Shown here in pieces: positions 44,943 through 56,781 of a DNA stretch of 64,000 nt. Below the pieces are notes generated by a model, which saw nothing but the letters and a program-made list of their open reading frames with translations, did no database searches and was not told the DNA's origin. The translations under genes and the position numbers were made by a program. Position 1 is the stretch's first letter; each line of letters begins with the position of its first letter. The DNA comes from Streptomyces sp. NBC_00190 (GTDB taxonomy: Bacteria; Actinomycetota; Actinomycetes; Streptomycetales; Streptomycetaceae), in contig NZ_CP108131.1 in assembly GCF_036203305.1 (NCBI RefSeq), forward strand, positions 1,798,001 through 1,862,000, written 5' to 3'.

Positions 44943-46439
44943 ATGTGGGACTTGCGACGGGACGCGGAGCGGGGGCGGGCCGCGGTGGCGATCCTGCTGA
45001 GAAGGGACCCCGATGTCGCCGTCCGCATGCTCTTCCGGAGCGGGCCGGAGGCCTGGACCGCCTTCGACAAGGACGTACGGCGTGACCGCTCCCGGCTCGG
45101 CGGGGCCCTGCCGAGCAATCGGATCGAGGCCCGCCTGTGCGACCCCGACGGACGGATCCGCGAGTCCGCGCTGAGCGCGTGGCGGCGCCCGCCGGCGCAC
45201 CTCGTCGTGATCCGGTGCGCCGACTGGGTCCCGGCCGTACGCAACCGCGCCCGGCGCGTGCTCGGCAGGATCGTGGCCCGCGACCCCGTCAGCACACTGG
45301 TCACGCTCGCCCCGCTGATCCTCCGCCTCGGCCGGCGCGAGCACGGCGCCTGGGCGGTGGAGCAGCTGGAGGCCGCCGTGAGCGGCCGGTACTCCTTGCT
45401 CGCCGCGTGGTGGCGCCCCGGGCGGGCATCGACGACGTGGAGCCTGAATTCGCTGACCAGCGAGCAGCGTGACTCCATCCTGAACCTCCTGTGCCTGCGG
45501 GCCGACCTGCCGGCCCGGCGGTTCGCCGCCCGGCTGACGTCGGAGGCCGGCCGGACCGGCGTACGGGAGCTCGCCGCGCGGGCCCGCGACGAGCGGGACC
45601 CGGTGACGAGCCGGATCTGGGTGGACGCCGCCCTGGCGGCCATGGCCGCCGACGGGCCGGACGGCGCGGCGATCGACGACCTCCTCGCCGGGCACTTTCC
45701 GCCGGTCCGGGCCGGCGGGGTCACCGCCCTGCGCCGGGCTGGCCGGGCGGCGGAGGCCGTGGACCACCTCGCCGACCGGTCCGGCACGGTCCGGGCGTGC
45801 GCCCGCTGGCTGGTCCGGCAGGGCGGCGACGACCCGTACGCCGTCACCCGCGCGCTGCTGGAGGACCCGGCTCGGGTGACCCCGAACGCCGTGACCGGCT
45901 TCGCCGAGTGCGCCGGGCCCGCGGACGCGCCGCTGCTGCGCGCGCTGCTGGAGCACCCCGCCGGTGCGGTGCGAGCCGCCGCAGTGGGCGGGCTGCGGCT
46001 GATGGACGCCACCGACCACGACCTGCTGCGGCCGCTGCTGGACGACCCGTCGCCCGCCGTGGCCCGCGAGGTCTCCCTGAGCCTGCGCTCCGAGGCCGGG
46101 CGGCTGCCCGCCGACTGGCTGCTGGCCCGCACCGCTCCCGAGCAGCCGCTCCACACCCGCCGGGCCGCGTACCGGCTGCTGTACGCGCAGGGTGGTGTGG
46201 CGTGGCTGCGGGCCGCCGTGGAGCTGCAGGCGGTCACGGACCCGGGACTGCGGCACCTCGCCGCGCAGCACATACAGGGCCTGTGGCCCACGTACGGGCC
46301 GATGCGCCTGCCGGCCGGTGACCCGGAGGTCGGCGCCCTGCTGGACCGTTGCACGGGGCTGGCCAGCGGCTACGCCATCCGATGGATGCGCTCGCAGCTC
46401 GCAATTCCCCGTGCGGAATGCGGCATGAGCGGATACTGA
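44943..46439 (+). CDS. HEAT-repeat-like protein of unknown function
   Basis: 498 residues, almost entirely helical. Repeating helical pairs such as DPDGRIRESALSAW, WVPAVRNRARRVLGRIV, HFPPVRAGGVTALRRAG, HPAGAVRAAAVGGLRLM and DPSPAVAREVSLSLRSE fit HEAT/armadillo-like repeats spaced about 30-35 residues. Such folds usually bind proteins or nucleic acids. No catalytic motif or membrane segment. GGGGAGGG precedes the ATG. Confidence 0.72.
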   Translation: MWDLRRDAERGRAAVAILLRRDPDVAVRMLFRSGPEAWTAFDKDVRRDRSRLGGALPSNRIEARLCDPDGRIRESALSAWRRPPAHLVVIRCADWVPAVRNRARRVLGRIVARDPVSTLVTLAPLILRLGRREHGAWAVEQLEAAVSGRYSLLAAWWRPGRASTTWSLNSLTSEQRDSILNLLCLRADLPARRFAARLTSEAGRTGVRELAARARDERDPVTSRIWVDAALAAMAADGPDGAAIDDLLAGHFPPVRAGGVTALRRAGRAAEAVDHLADRSGTVRACARWLVRQGGDDPYAVTRALLEDPARVTPNAVTGFAECAGPADAPLLRALLEHPAGAVRAAAVGGLRLMDATDHDLLRPLLDDPSPAVAREVSLSLRSEAGRLPADWLLARTAPEQPLHTRRAAYRLLYAQGGVAWLRAAVELQAVTDPGLRHLAAQHIQGLWPTYGPMRLPAGDPEVGALLDRCTGLASGYAIRWMRSQLAIPRAECGMSGY

Positions 46440-46444
46440 TCTTC

Positions 46445-47026
46445 ATGGGAAAGCAATACGAACGCATAGACGGCCGGCTGCGCGCCTTCATCGAGGAGCA
46501 GCCGGTCTTCTTCACCGCGACCGCCCCGCTCGCGGGTGACGGGCACGTCAACCTGTCACCCAAGGGCCGCGCCGGCACCCTCGTCGTCATCGACGAGCAG
46601 ACCCTCGCCTACCTGGACTTCGGCGGCAGCGGCGCCGAGACCATCGCGCACGTCCGCGAGAACGGCCGGATCACCCTGATGTGGTGCGCGTTCTCCGGCC
46701 CGCCCAACATCGTGCGCATACACGGCGAGGGCGAGGCGGTCTTCCGCGACGACCCCCGCTGGGGCGAACTGATCGCCCTGTTCGGCGAGGCCGACGGGCC
46801 GTCCGCCCGCGCGGTCATCGTCGTCCACGCCCGCCGGATCGCCGATGTGTGCGGGTACGCCGTCCCCTTGATGGAGTACCAGGGCGAGCGCACCCTCCAC
46901 GCGGAGTACTTCGGCCGCAAGACGGACGAGGAGTTCGCCGAGTACTGCGAGAAGAAGGACTTCATCGGGACGAGCCTCGACGGCCTGCCTGCGCTGCCTC
47001 TGCCCCTTCCGCCCCGTACCGTCTGA
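46445..47026 (+). CDS. Pyridoxamine 5'-phosphate oxidase-like flavin-binding protein
   Basis: 193 residues. FFTATAPLAGDGHVNLSPKGRAG is the opening of the PNPOx-like split barrel. GSGAETIAHVRENGRITLMWCAF and a C-terminal EFAEYCEKKDFIGTSLDG match the actinobacterial subgroup with unknown substrate. ATG at 46445, five bases after the HEAT protein's stop. Confidence 0.83.
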   Translation: MGKQYERIDGRLRAFIEEQPVFFTATAPLAGDGHVNLSPKGRAGTLVVIDEQTLAYLDFGGSGAETIAHVRENGRITLMWCAFSGPPNIVRIHGEGEAVFRDDPRWGELIALFGEADGPSARAVIVVHARRIADVCGYAVPLMEYQGERTLHAEYFGRKTDEEFAEYCEKKDFIGTSLDGLPALPLPLPPRTV

Positions 47027-47029
47027 TAT

Positions 47030-47728
47030 GTGCTGCGTACCGCTCTCGTCACCGGCGTAACGATCGTCACCGCCCTGCTCCCGCAGGGCATTGAGAACCA
47101 TCCCCCGCTGCCCGCCCGTCTCGCCGACACCGGCGGCGGAAGCCAGCTGATCACGGCCGTCGCACCCGCTCCCGGCTCCACGACCGGTCGGCTGACCTGG
47201 TGGGACCGGCGGGCGGGGCGGTGGTACGAGGCCGGGAGCGCGGACGCCCGCTTCGGGGCGAACGGACTGACCGAGGGCGCGACCCGGACCCAGGGCACGA
47301 ACACCACGCCGACGGGCCTGTACGAACTGCCGTACGCCTTCGGGATCCGGCGCGCACCGGCCGGAACGGAGTACCGCTACCGGCGGGTGACGGACCGTTC
47401 GTGGTGGTGCCAGGACAACGCGTCCGCCAGCTACAACCGCTGGGTGGAGACGCTGCCCGCGGACTGCGCGCCGGGCGAGGCCGAGCACCTGGTGACGTAC
47501 GAGAAGCAGTACGCGCACGCGCTGCTCATCGCCTTCAACTACGCCGAGCCCGTACGCGGCCGGGGCGCGGGAATCTTCCTGCACGTCAACGGCAAGGGCG
47601 CGACGGCCGGTTGCGTATCCGTACCGGAGAGGGCGATGCGGGAGATCCTGCGCTGGGCGAACCCGCGCCGCCACCCCCACATCGCGATCGGCACCTGGTC
47701 CGGGGCCCTGGACGTGACCCGGTACTAG
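47030..47728 (+). CDS. L,D-transpeptidase (YkuD-type) family protein
   Basis: 232 residues. A hydrophobic N-terminus (MLRTALVTGVTIVTALL) serves as signal or anchor. The catalytic block is HVNGKGATAGCVSV with H185 and C195, a variant of the usual HGxx...SxGC. Members cross-link peptidoglycan or are related hydrolases outside the membrane. GTG start at 47030, three bases after the preceding stop. Confidence 0.8.
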   Translation: MLRTALVTGVTIVTALLPQGIENHPPLPARLADTGGGSQLITAVAPAPGSTTGRLTWWDRRAGRWYEAGSADARFGANGLTEGATRTQGTNTTPTGLYELPYAFGIRRAPAGTEYRYRRVTDRSWWCQDNASASYNRWVETLPADCAPGEAEHLVTYEKQYAHALLIAFNYAEPVRGRGAGIFLHVNGKGATAGCVSVPERAMREILRWANPRRHPHIAIGTWSGALDVTRY

Positions 47729-47740
47729 CCGGGACGCGGG

Positions 47741-48277
47741 TCAGCCTTCCTTCTGGGCCAGGCGCAGGAGGTGGTCGGCCAGGGCCTGGCCGCCCGCCGG
47801 GTCACGGCTGATCAGCATCAGGGTGTCGTCGCCCGCGATCGTGCCGAGGATCTCCCGGAGTTCGGCCTGGTCGATCGCGGAGGCGAGGAACTGCGCCGCA
47901 CCCGGCGGGGTGCGCAGGACCACGAGGTTCGCCGAAGCCTCCGCCGAGATCAGCAGCTCCCCGGAGAGGCGCCGCATGCGCTCCTCCTTCGCGGACTCGC
48001 CGAGCGGGGCCTGCGGGGTGCGGAAACCGCCCTCGCTGGGCACCGCGTAGATCAGCTCGCCGCCGGTGTTGCGGATCTTCACCGCGCCCAGCTCGTCGAG
48101 GTCGCGGGAGAGCGTCGCCTGGGTGACGCTCAGCCCGTCGTCGGCGAGCAGCTTGGCCAGCTGGCTCTGGGAGCGGACCGGCTGCCGGTTGAGGATGTCC
48201 ACGATCCGGCGGTGGCGGGCGGTGCGGGTCTGCGGGACGGCCTGCCCGCCGTACTCGTTGTCCTGCGCCTGACTCAT
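47741..48277 (-). CDS. argR: Arginine repressor
   Basis: 178 residues. N-terminal winged helix ([24 protein letters not shown]...[18 protein letters not shown]) and C-terminal hexamerisation/arginine-binding domain with [12 protein letters not shown]. With arginine it represses arg genes at ARG boxes. Last gene of the argC-J-B-D-R operon, 7 bp after argD. Confidence 0.95.
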   Translation of the reverse strand: MSQAQDNEYGGQAVPQTRTARHRRIVDILNRQPVRSQSQLAKLLADDGLSVTQATLSRDLDELGAVKIRNTGGELIYAVPSEGGFRTPQAPLGESAKEERMRRLSGELLISAEASANLVVLRTPPGAAQFLASAIDQAELREILGTIAGDDTLMLISRDPAGGQALADHLLRLAQKEG

Positions 48278-48284
48278 CGTCGTC

Positions 48285-49511
48285 TCATTCTCCGGATCCG
48301 TCCCCGTTGGCTGCGTCGAGGATGCCGGGCAGGTCCCGGAGGAACGCGTCCGCCTCGGCCTCGGAGAGTACGTACGGAGGCATGAGCCGTACGACGTCGG
48401 GGGCGGGCGCGTTGACCAGGTAGCCGGCGTCCTGAGCCGCCTGTTGCACCCGGGGTGCGAGGGGCTCGGTCAGCACGATACCCAGGAGAAGGCCCGCGCC
48501 GCGGACGTGGGAGACCAGCGGATGGGCGGAAGACTCGATTCCGGAGCGCAGCCGCTCGCCGCGCGCCTTGACCTGGTCGAGCAGGCCTTCGGTCGCGATG
48601 GTGTCGATGACGGCGAGGCCCGCGGCGCAGGCCACCGGGTTCCCGCCGAAGGTGGTGCCGTGCTGGCCGGGCCGGAGCAGGTCCGCGGCCGGGCCGAAGG
48701 CGACGACGGCGCCGATGGGCAGACCGCCGCCCAGCCCCTTGGCGAGGGTGACCAGGTCGGGCTCGACGCCCTCGTGGGCCTGGTGCTCGAACCACTGGCC
48801 GCACCGGCCGATGCCGGTCTGCACCTCGTCGAGGACGAGGAGGGTGCCGGTGGCGCGGGTGATCTCGCGGGCGGCCGTCAGGTAGCCGGCGGGGGGCACG
48901 ACGACACCGTTCTCGCCCTGGACGGGCTCGATGACGACGAGCGCGGTCTGCTCGGTGACGGCGGCGCGCAGGGCCTCCACGTCGCCGTAGGGGACGTGCG
49001 TGACGTCACCGGGCAGCGGCAGGAAGGGGTCCTGCTTCGTCGGCTGGCCGGTGAGGGCGAGGGCGCCCATGGTCCGGCCGTGGAATCCGCCGGAGGTGGC
49101 GACCATGTGGGTCCGCCCGGTCAGCCTGCCGATCTTGAAGGCGGCTTCGACCGCCTCCGCGCCGGAGTTGCAGAAGAAGACCTTGCCGGGGCGGCCGAAG
49201 AGCTGGAGCAGCCGCTCGCCGAGCGCGATGACCGGCTCGGAGGCGTAGAGGTTGGAGACGTGGCCCAGCGTCGAGATCTGGCCGGTCACGGCCGCGACGA
49301 TCGCCGGGTGGGCGTGGCCGAGGGCGTTGACCGCGATGCCGCCGACGAAGTCGGTGTACTGCTTGCCGTCCGCGTCCCAGACCTGGGCGCCCTCACCGCG
49401 TACGAGGGCCAGCGCCGGGGTGCCGTAGTTGTTGGTCAGCGCGCCCTGCCAACGGGCGCTGTACCGCTGGTTGCCGGTCTCCTGATGGCCGGTCTCCTGA
49501 TCGCCGGTCAC
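48285..49511 (-). CDS. argD: Acetylornithine aminotransferase
   Basis: 408 residues, class III PLP aminotransferase. The PLP lysine is in [35 protein letters not shown] and [13 protein letters not shown] are the expected blocks. Converts N-acetylglutamate semialdehyde to N-acetylornithine. GTG start overlaps the argB stop by 4 bp. Confidence 0.95.
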   Translation of the reverse strand: MTGDQETGHQETGNQRYSARWQGALTNNYGTPALALVRGEGAQVWDADGKQYTDFVGGIAVNALGHAHPAIVAAVTGQISTLGHVSNLYASEPVIALGERLLQLFGRPGKVFFCNSGAEAVEAAFKIGRLTGRTHMVATSGGFHGRTMGALALTGQPTKQDPFLPLPGDVTHVPYGDVEALRAAVTEQTALVVIEPVQGENGVVVPPAGYLTAAREITRATGTLLVLDEVQTGIGRCGQWFEHQAHEGVEPDLVTLAKGLGGGLPIGAVVAFGPAADLLRPGQHGTTFGGNPVACAAGLAVIDTIATEGLLDQVKARGERLRSGIESSAHPLVSHVRGAGLLLGIVLTEPLAPRVQQAAQDAGYLVNAPAPDVVRLMPPYVLSEAEADAFLRDLPGILDAANGDGSGE

Positions 49512-50412
49512 TGCGCTCCCCCTTGCTGCTCGTCGGGCACGACCATCGTGCCGATTCCCTCGTCCGTGAAGATTTCCAGCAGGATCGAGTGCTGGACCCG
49601 TCCGTCGATCACGCGGGCGGTGCTGACGCCGCCCCGGACGGCGTGCAGGCAGCCCTGCATCTTGGGCACCATGCCGCTGGACAGCTCGGGCAGCAGCTTC
49701 TCCAGCTCGCTGACGGTGAGCCTGCTGATGACCTCGTCGCTGTTGGGCCAGTCCGCGTAGAGGCCCTCGACGTCGGTGAGGACCATCAGCGTTTCGGCGC
49801 CGAGCGCGGCGGCCAGCGCCGCGGCGGCCGTGTCGGCGTTCACGTTGTACACGTGGTGGTCGTCGGCGCTGCGCGCGATGGAGGAGATGACCGGGATCCG
49901 GCCGTCCGCCAGCAGTGCCTCGATCGCGCCGGTGTCGATGGCGGTGATCTCGCCGACCCGCCCGATGTCGACGACCTCGCCGTCGATCTCCGGGCTGTGC
50001 TTGGTGGCGGTGATGGTGTGGGCGTCCTCGCCGGTCAGGCCTACGGCGAGCGGCCCGTGCTGGTTGAGCAGGCCGACCAGCTCGCGCTGGACCTGGCCCG
50101 CCAGGACCATCCGTACGACGTCCATGGCCTCGGGGGTCGTGACGCGCAGGCCCGCCTTGAATTCGCTGACCAGGCCCTGCTTGTCGAGCTGGGCGTTGAT
50201 CTGGGGGCCGCCGCCGTGCACCACGACGGGCTTCAGGCCCGCCTGGCGCAGGAAGACCACGTCCTGGGCGAAGGCGGCCTTGAGGTCCTGGTCGATCATG
50301 GCGTTGCCGCCGAACTTGATGACGACGACCTTGCCGTTGTGCCGGGTGAGCCAGGGCAGGGCTTCGATGAGGATCTCCGCCTTGGGGAGAGCGGTGTGCT
50401 TCCTGGCGGTGC

Positions 50413-50416
<4 letters not shown>
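49508..50416 (-). CDS. argB: Acetylglutamate kinase
   Basis: 302 residues of the amino-acid kinase family. [22 protein letters not shown] and [17 protein letters not shown] are the ATP and substrate blocks. Phosphorylates N-acetylglutamate and is the usual point of arginine feedback. Start overlaps the argJ stop by 4 bp (ATGA). Confidence 0.96.
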
Positions 50417-52604
<2,188 letters not shown>

Positions 52605-52613
52605 TCATCGATG

Positions 52614-52648
52614 GCATGACTATACGTACCGACGCACTTTTATGCAAA
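52614..52648. promoter_or_regulatory. ARG-box-like sites between argC and the phosphatase gene
   Basis: GCATGACTATAC (52614-52625) and TTTTATGCAAA (52638-52648), similar to ArgR half-sites; they fall on the argC promoter and on the first codons of the divergent phosphatase frame. Confidence 0.55.
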
Positions 52649-53893
52649 GCTCGGATCACCCGGCCGGCCCGGGAAATGCGGTCACGGTTCCGGGAGGCCG
52701 TGGCGGCTTCCCCGAGGCAGGCTGTTCCCATGGGGTCACATCCTCGCGCGCGCGTTCGGCAAGGGGCGTCCTCTCGAACAGGAGCGGGCCGTCACGGCTC
52801 GGTCCTGTTCACACTGGCGAAGTGCGCGCCTTTCGCGATCGCGCTGGGCGTGCTGAGCGTCGAACTCTCGCCCGCACACGAACTGGTCACCGGCCCCATG
52901 CTCACCACGACGCCGGCGCTCGCCGCGCTGACGATGGGCCCGCTGGGCACGCTGTCCGCGGCAGCCCTCGCCGCGAGTGTGAACGCGACCTCCGCGACCT
53001 ACAACCACTCGTGGGGAACCCAGACCCAGCTGATCATCGGCAACTTCCTGGCGATCATCTTGGTGTCCGTGGCCAGTGTCATGCTGAGCAAAGCGGTGCG
53101 CACCCGCAGGCAGAGCGAGCTCGAGCAGGTCCGCCGGATCGCGGTGGCGGCTCAGGAGGTCGTCCTGCGGCCCGTCCCCGAGCTCCTGGGCCCGGTACGG
53201 GCGGCCAGCCTGTGCCTCGCGGCCGGGACGGGGGCGCAGATAGGCGGCGATCTGTACGAGGCCGTGCAGACGCGCTACGGCGTCCGCCTGATCGTGGGGG
53301 ACGTCCGGGGGAAGGGGCTGTCGGCCATCCGCGCGGTCGCGGTGGCATTGGGCGCGTTCCGGGAGGCCGTCCACTACGAGGACGAACTGCAGGAGGTCAT
53401 GAACCATTGCTCGGCCGCGCTGCGGCGGGAGGCCGCCGTACCGGGTACCTACTCCCAGGCAGAACTTCCCGAAGTCCTCATGGAGGGATTCACCACCGCG
53501 CTCATCGCCCAGGTGCCGGAAGAGCCGGTGGTGCACCTGGTCAACCGCGGCCATCCGCCCGCCCTGGTGCTGCACCAGGGCAGGGTCCGGGCCCTGACGC
53601 CCGCCTCGCCACTGCCGCCGCTCGGTCTCGAAGACCTCGTCAGCGGTCCTCCGGCCAGGCCCGAGAGCTACCCGTTCCTGCCCGGTGACCGGCTGCTGCT
53701 CTACACCGACGGCGTGATCGAGGCCCGCGATCGTGACAACGGCTTCCTCCCCCTGCCGCAGACCATGGAGCAGATACCCGCCGGCACCTCCCCACAGGAG
53801 TTCCTGGACGAACTGCACGAGGCACTGGTCCGCCACACCGAGGGCCGCCTGACGGACGACGTGGCGATGATCCTCGTCGACCGGCTCGCGTGA
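52616..53893 (+). CDS. Membrane PP2C-type (SpoIIE-like) phosphatase
   Basis: Up to 425 residues. About 60 basic residues, then four hydrophobic segments (LFTLAKCAPFAIALGVLS; MLTTTPALAALTMG; LGTLSAAALAASVNA; LIIGNFLAIILVSVASVML). The PP2C/SpoIIE domain has GAQIGGDLYEA, LIVGDVRGKGL, HLVNRGHPPALVL and LLLYTDGVIEARD, including the metal Asp residues. Probably dephosphorylates a partner-switch anti-sigma antagonist. The start is uncertain: ATG 52616 overlaps the ARG sites; ATG 52676 and ATG 52730 are alternatives. Confidence 0.85.
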   Translation: MTIRTDALLCKARITRPAREMRSRFREAVAASPRQAVPMGSHPRARVRQGASSRTGAGRHGSVLFTLAKCAPFAIALGVLSVELSPAHELVTGPMLTTTPALAALTMGPLGTLSAAALAASVNATSATYNHSWGTQTQLIIGNFLAIILVSVASVMLSKAVRTRRQSELEQVRRIAVAAQEVVLRPVPELLGPVRAASLCLAAGTGAQIGGDLYEAVQTRYGVRLIVGDVRGKGLSAIRAVAVALGAFREAVHYEDELQEVMNHCSAALRREAAVPGTYSQAELPEVLMEGFTTALIAQVPEEPVVHLVNRGHPPALVLHQGRVRALTPASPLPPLGLEDLVSGPPARPESYPFLPGDRLLLYTDGVIEARDRDNGFLPLPQTMEQIPAGTSPQEFLDELHEALVRHTEGRLTDDVAMILVDRLA

Positions 53894-53913
53894 AGTCCCC
53901 CCGCCCCCGTTCG

Positions 53914-54663
53914 TCAGCCGAGCGGGTGGCGGACCCAGACGTTCGGCTCCACGTAGACCGCGTAGCCCTGTTCCGGTTCGCAGCGGACCGGGGCGAGGGC
54001 GCCCGGGACGTGGACCGGGCCGGGCGTGTCGAAGGGCAGTCCCGTCCAGTCGCGCCACTGCGCGAGCGAGCCGGTGATCGTCATCGAGAGCGGGGCCACC
54101 GAGTCGATGACGCCGCCCGCGCGGACGTGGACGCGCAGCCAGGGGTCGTGGGGGAGCCCGTCTTCGCGGGTCCGGTACGCGTACTCGTGGATCGAGGTGT
54201 CCGGCTCGGCCGGTTTTCCGCTGGGGCGGACGGGGGCCACCGCCTCCGCGAAGCCTCGGGCACGCGCGTTCTCCCGCATCGCGGCCAGCATCATGCCGGA
54301 CAGCCCCTCGCCCTGCCGGCCGGTGGCGATGCTGATCTCGATCGCGCTCACGGTGTCGGGTTCGACGCCACGTCGGCGGTCGGAGAAGGCCCACATCAGG
54401 ATCCGGTCCCAGCCCTGCGCGGGCAGCACCCCGTCGCGGCCCGGTGCGTGCTGCGCGAAGGGCAGGCTGAAGCCGCGGGCGACCACCGCGTCGCCGTCCG
54501 TGGCTATCAGGACGTACTCCGGGAACTCGGCCACCATCCGCGGGTACAGCAGCCAGGCCAGTGAGTCGTGCTGGGCGAACTCGGGCCAGGAGTCCTTCAT
54601 GTCCCAGAGCCGTGCCGCCAGTTCGGGCCGCTCCGCGATGGTGCTGATCATGATTCCGGTCAT
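53914..54663 (-). CDS. GNAT-like N-acetyltransferase
   Basis: 249 residues. The CoA region reads IEISIATGRQGEGLSGMMLAAMRENARARGF near 105-135, followed by a C-terminal half without a second GNAT. Substrate unknown. ATG at 54663; a second ATG 4 codons later is possible. Convergent with the phosphatase gene. Confidence 0.75.
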   Translation of the reverse strand: MTGIMISTIAERPELAARLWDMKDSWPEFAQHDSLAWLLYPRMVAEFPEYVLIATDGDAVVARGFSLPFAQHAPGRDGVLPAQGWDRILMWAFSDRRRGVEPDTVSAIEISIATGRQGEGLSGMMLAAMRENARARGFAEAVAPVRPSGKPAEPDTSIHEYAYRTREDGLPHDPWLRVHVRAGGVIDSVAPLSMTITGSLAQWRDWTGLPFDTPGPVHVPGALAPVRCEPEQGYAVYVEPNVWVRHPLG

Positions 54664-54704
54664 CGTCGCAGGTTAGGGAGGTGCCGTGGGGGGGTGCAAT
54701 CGAT

Positions 54705-55280
54705 TTACACGGGCGCCTGGAGGGAGAGGTGCCAGCGCCCCGACCAGCCCGTCAGGGTCATCGTGGACAGCGGCCGCACGTCCACGTTCCAGTAGGTCAG
54801 CGGTGGCGCCTTCAGCGCGTAGACGAGGGCCGCCCGGACCACGGAGGGCTCCGCCACCGCCACGATCCGGCCCCCGTCATCGGCCGGCCTGGTGTCCAGC
54901 CAGCCGCCGATCCGGGCGATGAAGGCGAGCAGCGACTCCCCGCCGTGCGGGGCGGCCCGCGGGTCGGTCAGCCAGAGGTCCACCGCCCCCGGTTCGTGCG
55001 CGGTCACTTCGGCGAGGGTCAGCCCCCGCCAGCGGCCCATGTCGCACTCGCGGAGCGCGGGCTGCGCGAGGGGCGCGAACCCCAGGGCCTCGCCGGTGGC
55101 CCGGCTGCGCGGGGTCGGCGAGCAGTAGCGCAGCTCGGCCGCGCCCAGCGGCACGAGCCCGTGGGCGGCGTACTCCAGCGACCGGCGGCCCGGGCCGTCC
55201 AGCGGCCGGTCGTCGTCGAAGCGCTCGGCGAGCAGCGAGGAACTGCGGGCTGCCGCGACGAGCGAAACCCGAACGTGCAT
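54705..55280 (-). CDS. Histidine-phosphatase-fold protein lacking catalytic histidines
   Basis: 191 residues with the layout of phosphoglycerate-mutase-like phosphatases (LVPLGAAELRYCSPTPRSRATGEALGF; LRECDMGRWRGLTLAEV; GGESLLAFIARIGGWLD). The N-terminal RHG is replaced: LVAAARSSS at 7-15 has Ala10 where the catalytic His belongs. The C-terminal vxHg is VAVAEPSVVRAAL, with Glu for His. Probably not an active phosphatase. ATG at 55280. Lies just downstream of the MocR gene. Confidence 0.78.
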   Translation of the reverse strand: MHVRVSLVAAARSSSLLAERFDDDRPLDGPGRRSLEYAAHGLVPLGAAELRYCSPTPRSRATGEALGFAPLAQPALRECDMGRWRGLTLAEVTAHEPGAVDLWLTDPRAAPHGGESLLAFIARIGGWLDTRPADDGGRIVAVAEPSVVRAALVYALKAPPLTYWNVDVRPLSTMTLTGWSGRWHLSLQAPV

Positions 55281-55311
55281 GCGGTGATGGTGAGCCGCGC
55301 GGCGCACGGGG

Positions 55312-56781
55312 TCAAGCGTCTGAGCCGAGGCCTTGCGCCGGTCCGTGCGTCGACCCGTCCGCCGGCCTGCCCTTCAGCCGCCGGACCGCCTCCACCAGTT
55401 CGCCGGGGCCGGAGACCCCGGCGAAGCTGAGCCGTACGTACGGACCCGGCGGTTCCGCGCAGAAGTACGGGCGGCCGGGCGCGACCGCGACCCCGGCGCG
55501 CAGGGCCGCCGCCGTGAAGCCGGCGTCGTCCTCCCCGCCGGCCGGGCGTACCCACAACTGGTAGCCGCCCGAAGGCAGGTGCGGCAGTTCCAGCCCGGGC
55601 AGCTCCCGCCGCAGGGCCCCCGCGAGCACGTCCCGCCGGTGGCGCAGCTCGGCGGCCACGGTCCGCAGGTGGCGCGGCCAGGCGGGTGCGCCGACCAGCT
55701 CCAGGGCGGCTTCCTGAAGCGGCCGGGGTACGAAGAAGCTGTCCACGACCTGGATGGCGCGCAGCCGGTCCACGACCGGCCCCCGGGCCGCGAGGGCGCC
55801 CACCCGCAGGCTGGGCGAGGTGGCCTTGGTCAGGGACCGGACGTGCACCACCACCCCGTCCGCGTCCTCGGCGGCCAGTGTCGCGGGCAGCGGCCCGGCG
55901 TCCTCGTGGGCCAGGGCGCGCGCGTAGTCGTCCTCGACGACGAAGGCCCCGGCGGCCCGGGCGATCCGCAGCACCTCGCCCCGCCGCCCGGAGGCCAGCA
56001 CCGTCCCGGTCGGGTTCTGGAACAGCGGCTGGCATACGAAGACCCGCGCCCCGGTCGCTTCGAAGGCGGCGGCGAGCAGCTCGGGCCGGACCCCGTCGGT
56101 GTCGACCGGAACCGGCACGGGCCGGCATCCGGAGGCGCGGGCGATGGCCAGCAGCCCGGGGTAGGTCGGGGACTCCACCAGGATCGGCGCCCCGGGCGGG
56201 GCGAGCGCCCGCAGGGCGGTGGACAGCGCGCTCTGCCCGCCCGCGGTGACCAGCACGTCGGCGGCGACGACCGATCCGCCGATCTCCCGGGCGAACCAGT
56301 CGCGCAGCTCGGGCAGCCCCTCGACGGGCGGCCGCCCCCACGCCCCGGGCCGCCGCCCGGCCCGGGCCAGCGCGGCCGCCATGGCCCGCTCGGGCTGGAG
56401 GGAGGGGTGCAGGTAGCCGCTGTTGAGCTCGATCACCCCGGGCGGCGGCGCGGCCAGCGTGGTCAGCACCCCGCTGGCGTCCACGGAACGCGGGACGACC
56501 TCCCCGGCCCCTTCCACGCTGAGGGCGACCTCCTGCCACGAGGTGTCCCCGGGCGCGGGGGCGGACGTACGCGGCCGGGCGCGGAAGACCCCGGCGCCGG
56601 GCCGGGTGACGACCAGGCCCTCGGCGGCGAGCTGGGCGAGGGCCCGGGAGACGGTGACGGGACTGACCCGGTAGTGCTCGACCAGGGCACGGCTCGACGG
56701 GAGCTTTCCACCTACTGAGTAGCGGTTGAGCTCGGACCGCAGAGAATCGGCCAGTTCCGCCACACTGCTACGCTCGTACAT
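55312..56781 (-). CDS. MocR-type (GntR-aminotransferase) transcriptional regulator
   Basis: 489 residues. N-terminal GntR winged helix (LPSSRALVEHYRVSPVTVSRALAQLAAEGLVVTRPGAGVF). C-terminal class I aminotransferase domain with PLP lysine in HVRSLTKATSPSLRVGAL and NPTGTVLASGRR. Family members use PLP to sense metabolites and usually control a divergent gene, here the EamA transporter. The ATG at 56781 interleaves with the transporter start. TATTCT eight bases upstream suggests a leaderless message. Confidence 0.9.
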   Translation of the reverse strand: MYERSSVAELADSLRSELNRYSVGGKLPSSRALVEHYRVSPVTVSRALAQLAAEGLVVTRPGAGVFRARPRTSAPAPGDTSWQEVALSVEGAGEVVPRSVDASGVLTTLAAPPPGVIELNSGYLHPSLQPERAMAAALARAGRRPGAWGRPPVEGLPELRDWFAREIGGSVVAADVLVTAGGQSALSTALRALAPPGAPILVESPTYPGLLAIARASGCRPVPVPVDTDGVRPELLAAAFEATGARVFVCQPLFQNPTGTVLASGRRGEVLRIARAAGAFVVEDDYARALAHEDAGPLPATLAAEDADGVVVHVRSLTKATSPSLRVGALAARGPVVDRLRAIQVVDSFFVPRPLQEAALELVGAPAWPRHLRTVAAELRHRRDVLAGALRRELPGLELPHLPSGGYQLWVRPAGGEDDAGFTAAALRAGVAVAPGRPYFCAEPPGPYVRLSFAGVSGPGELVEAVRRLKGRPADGSTHGPAQGLGSDA

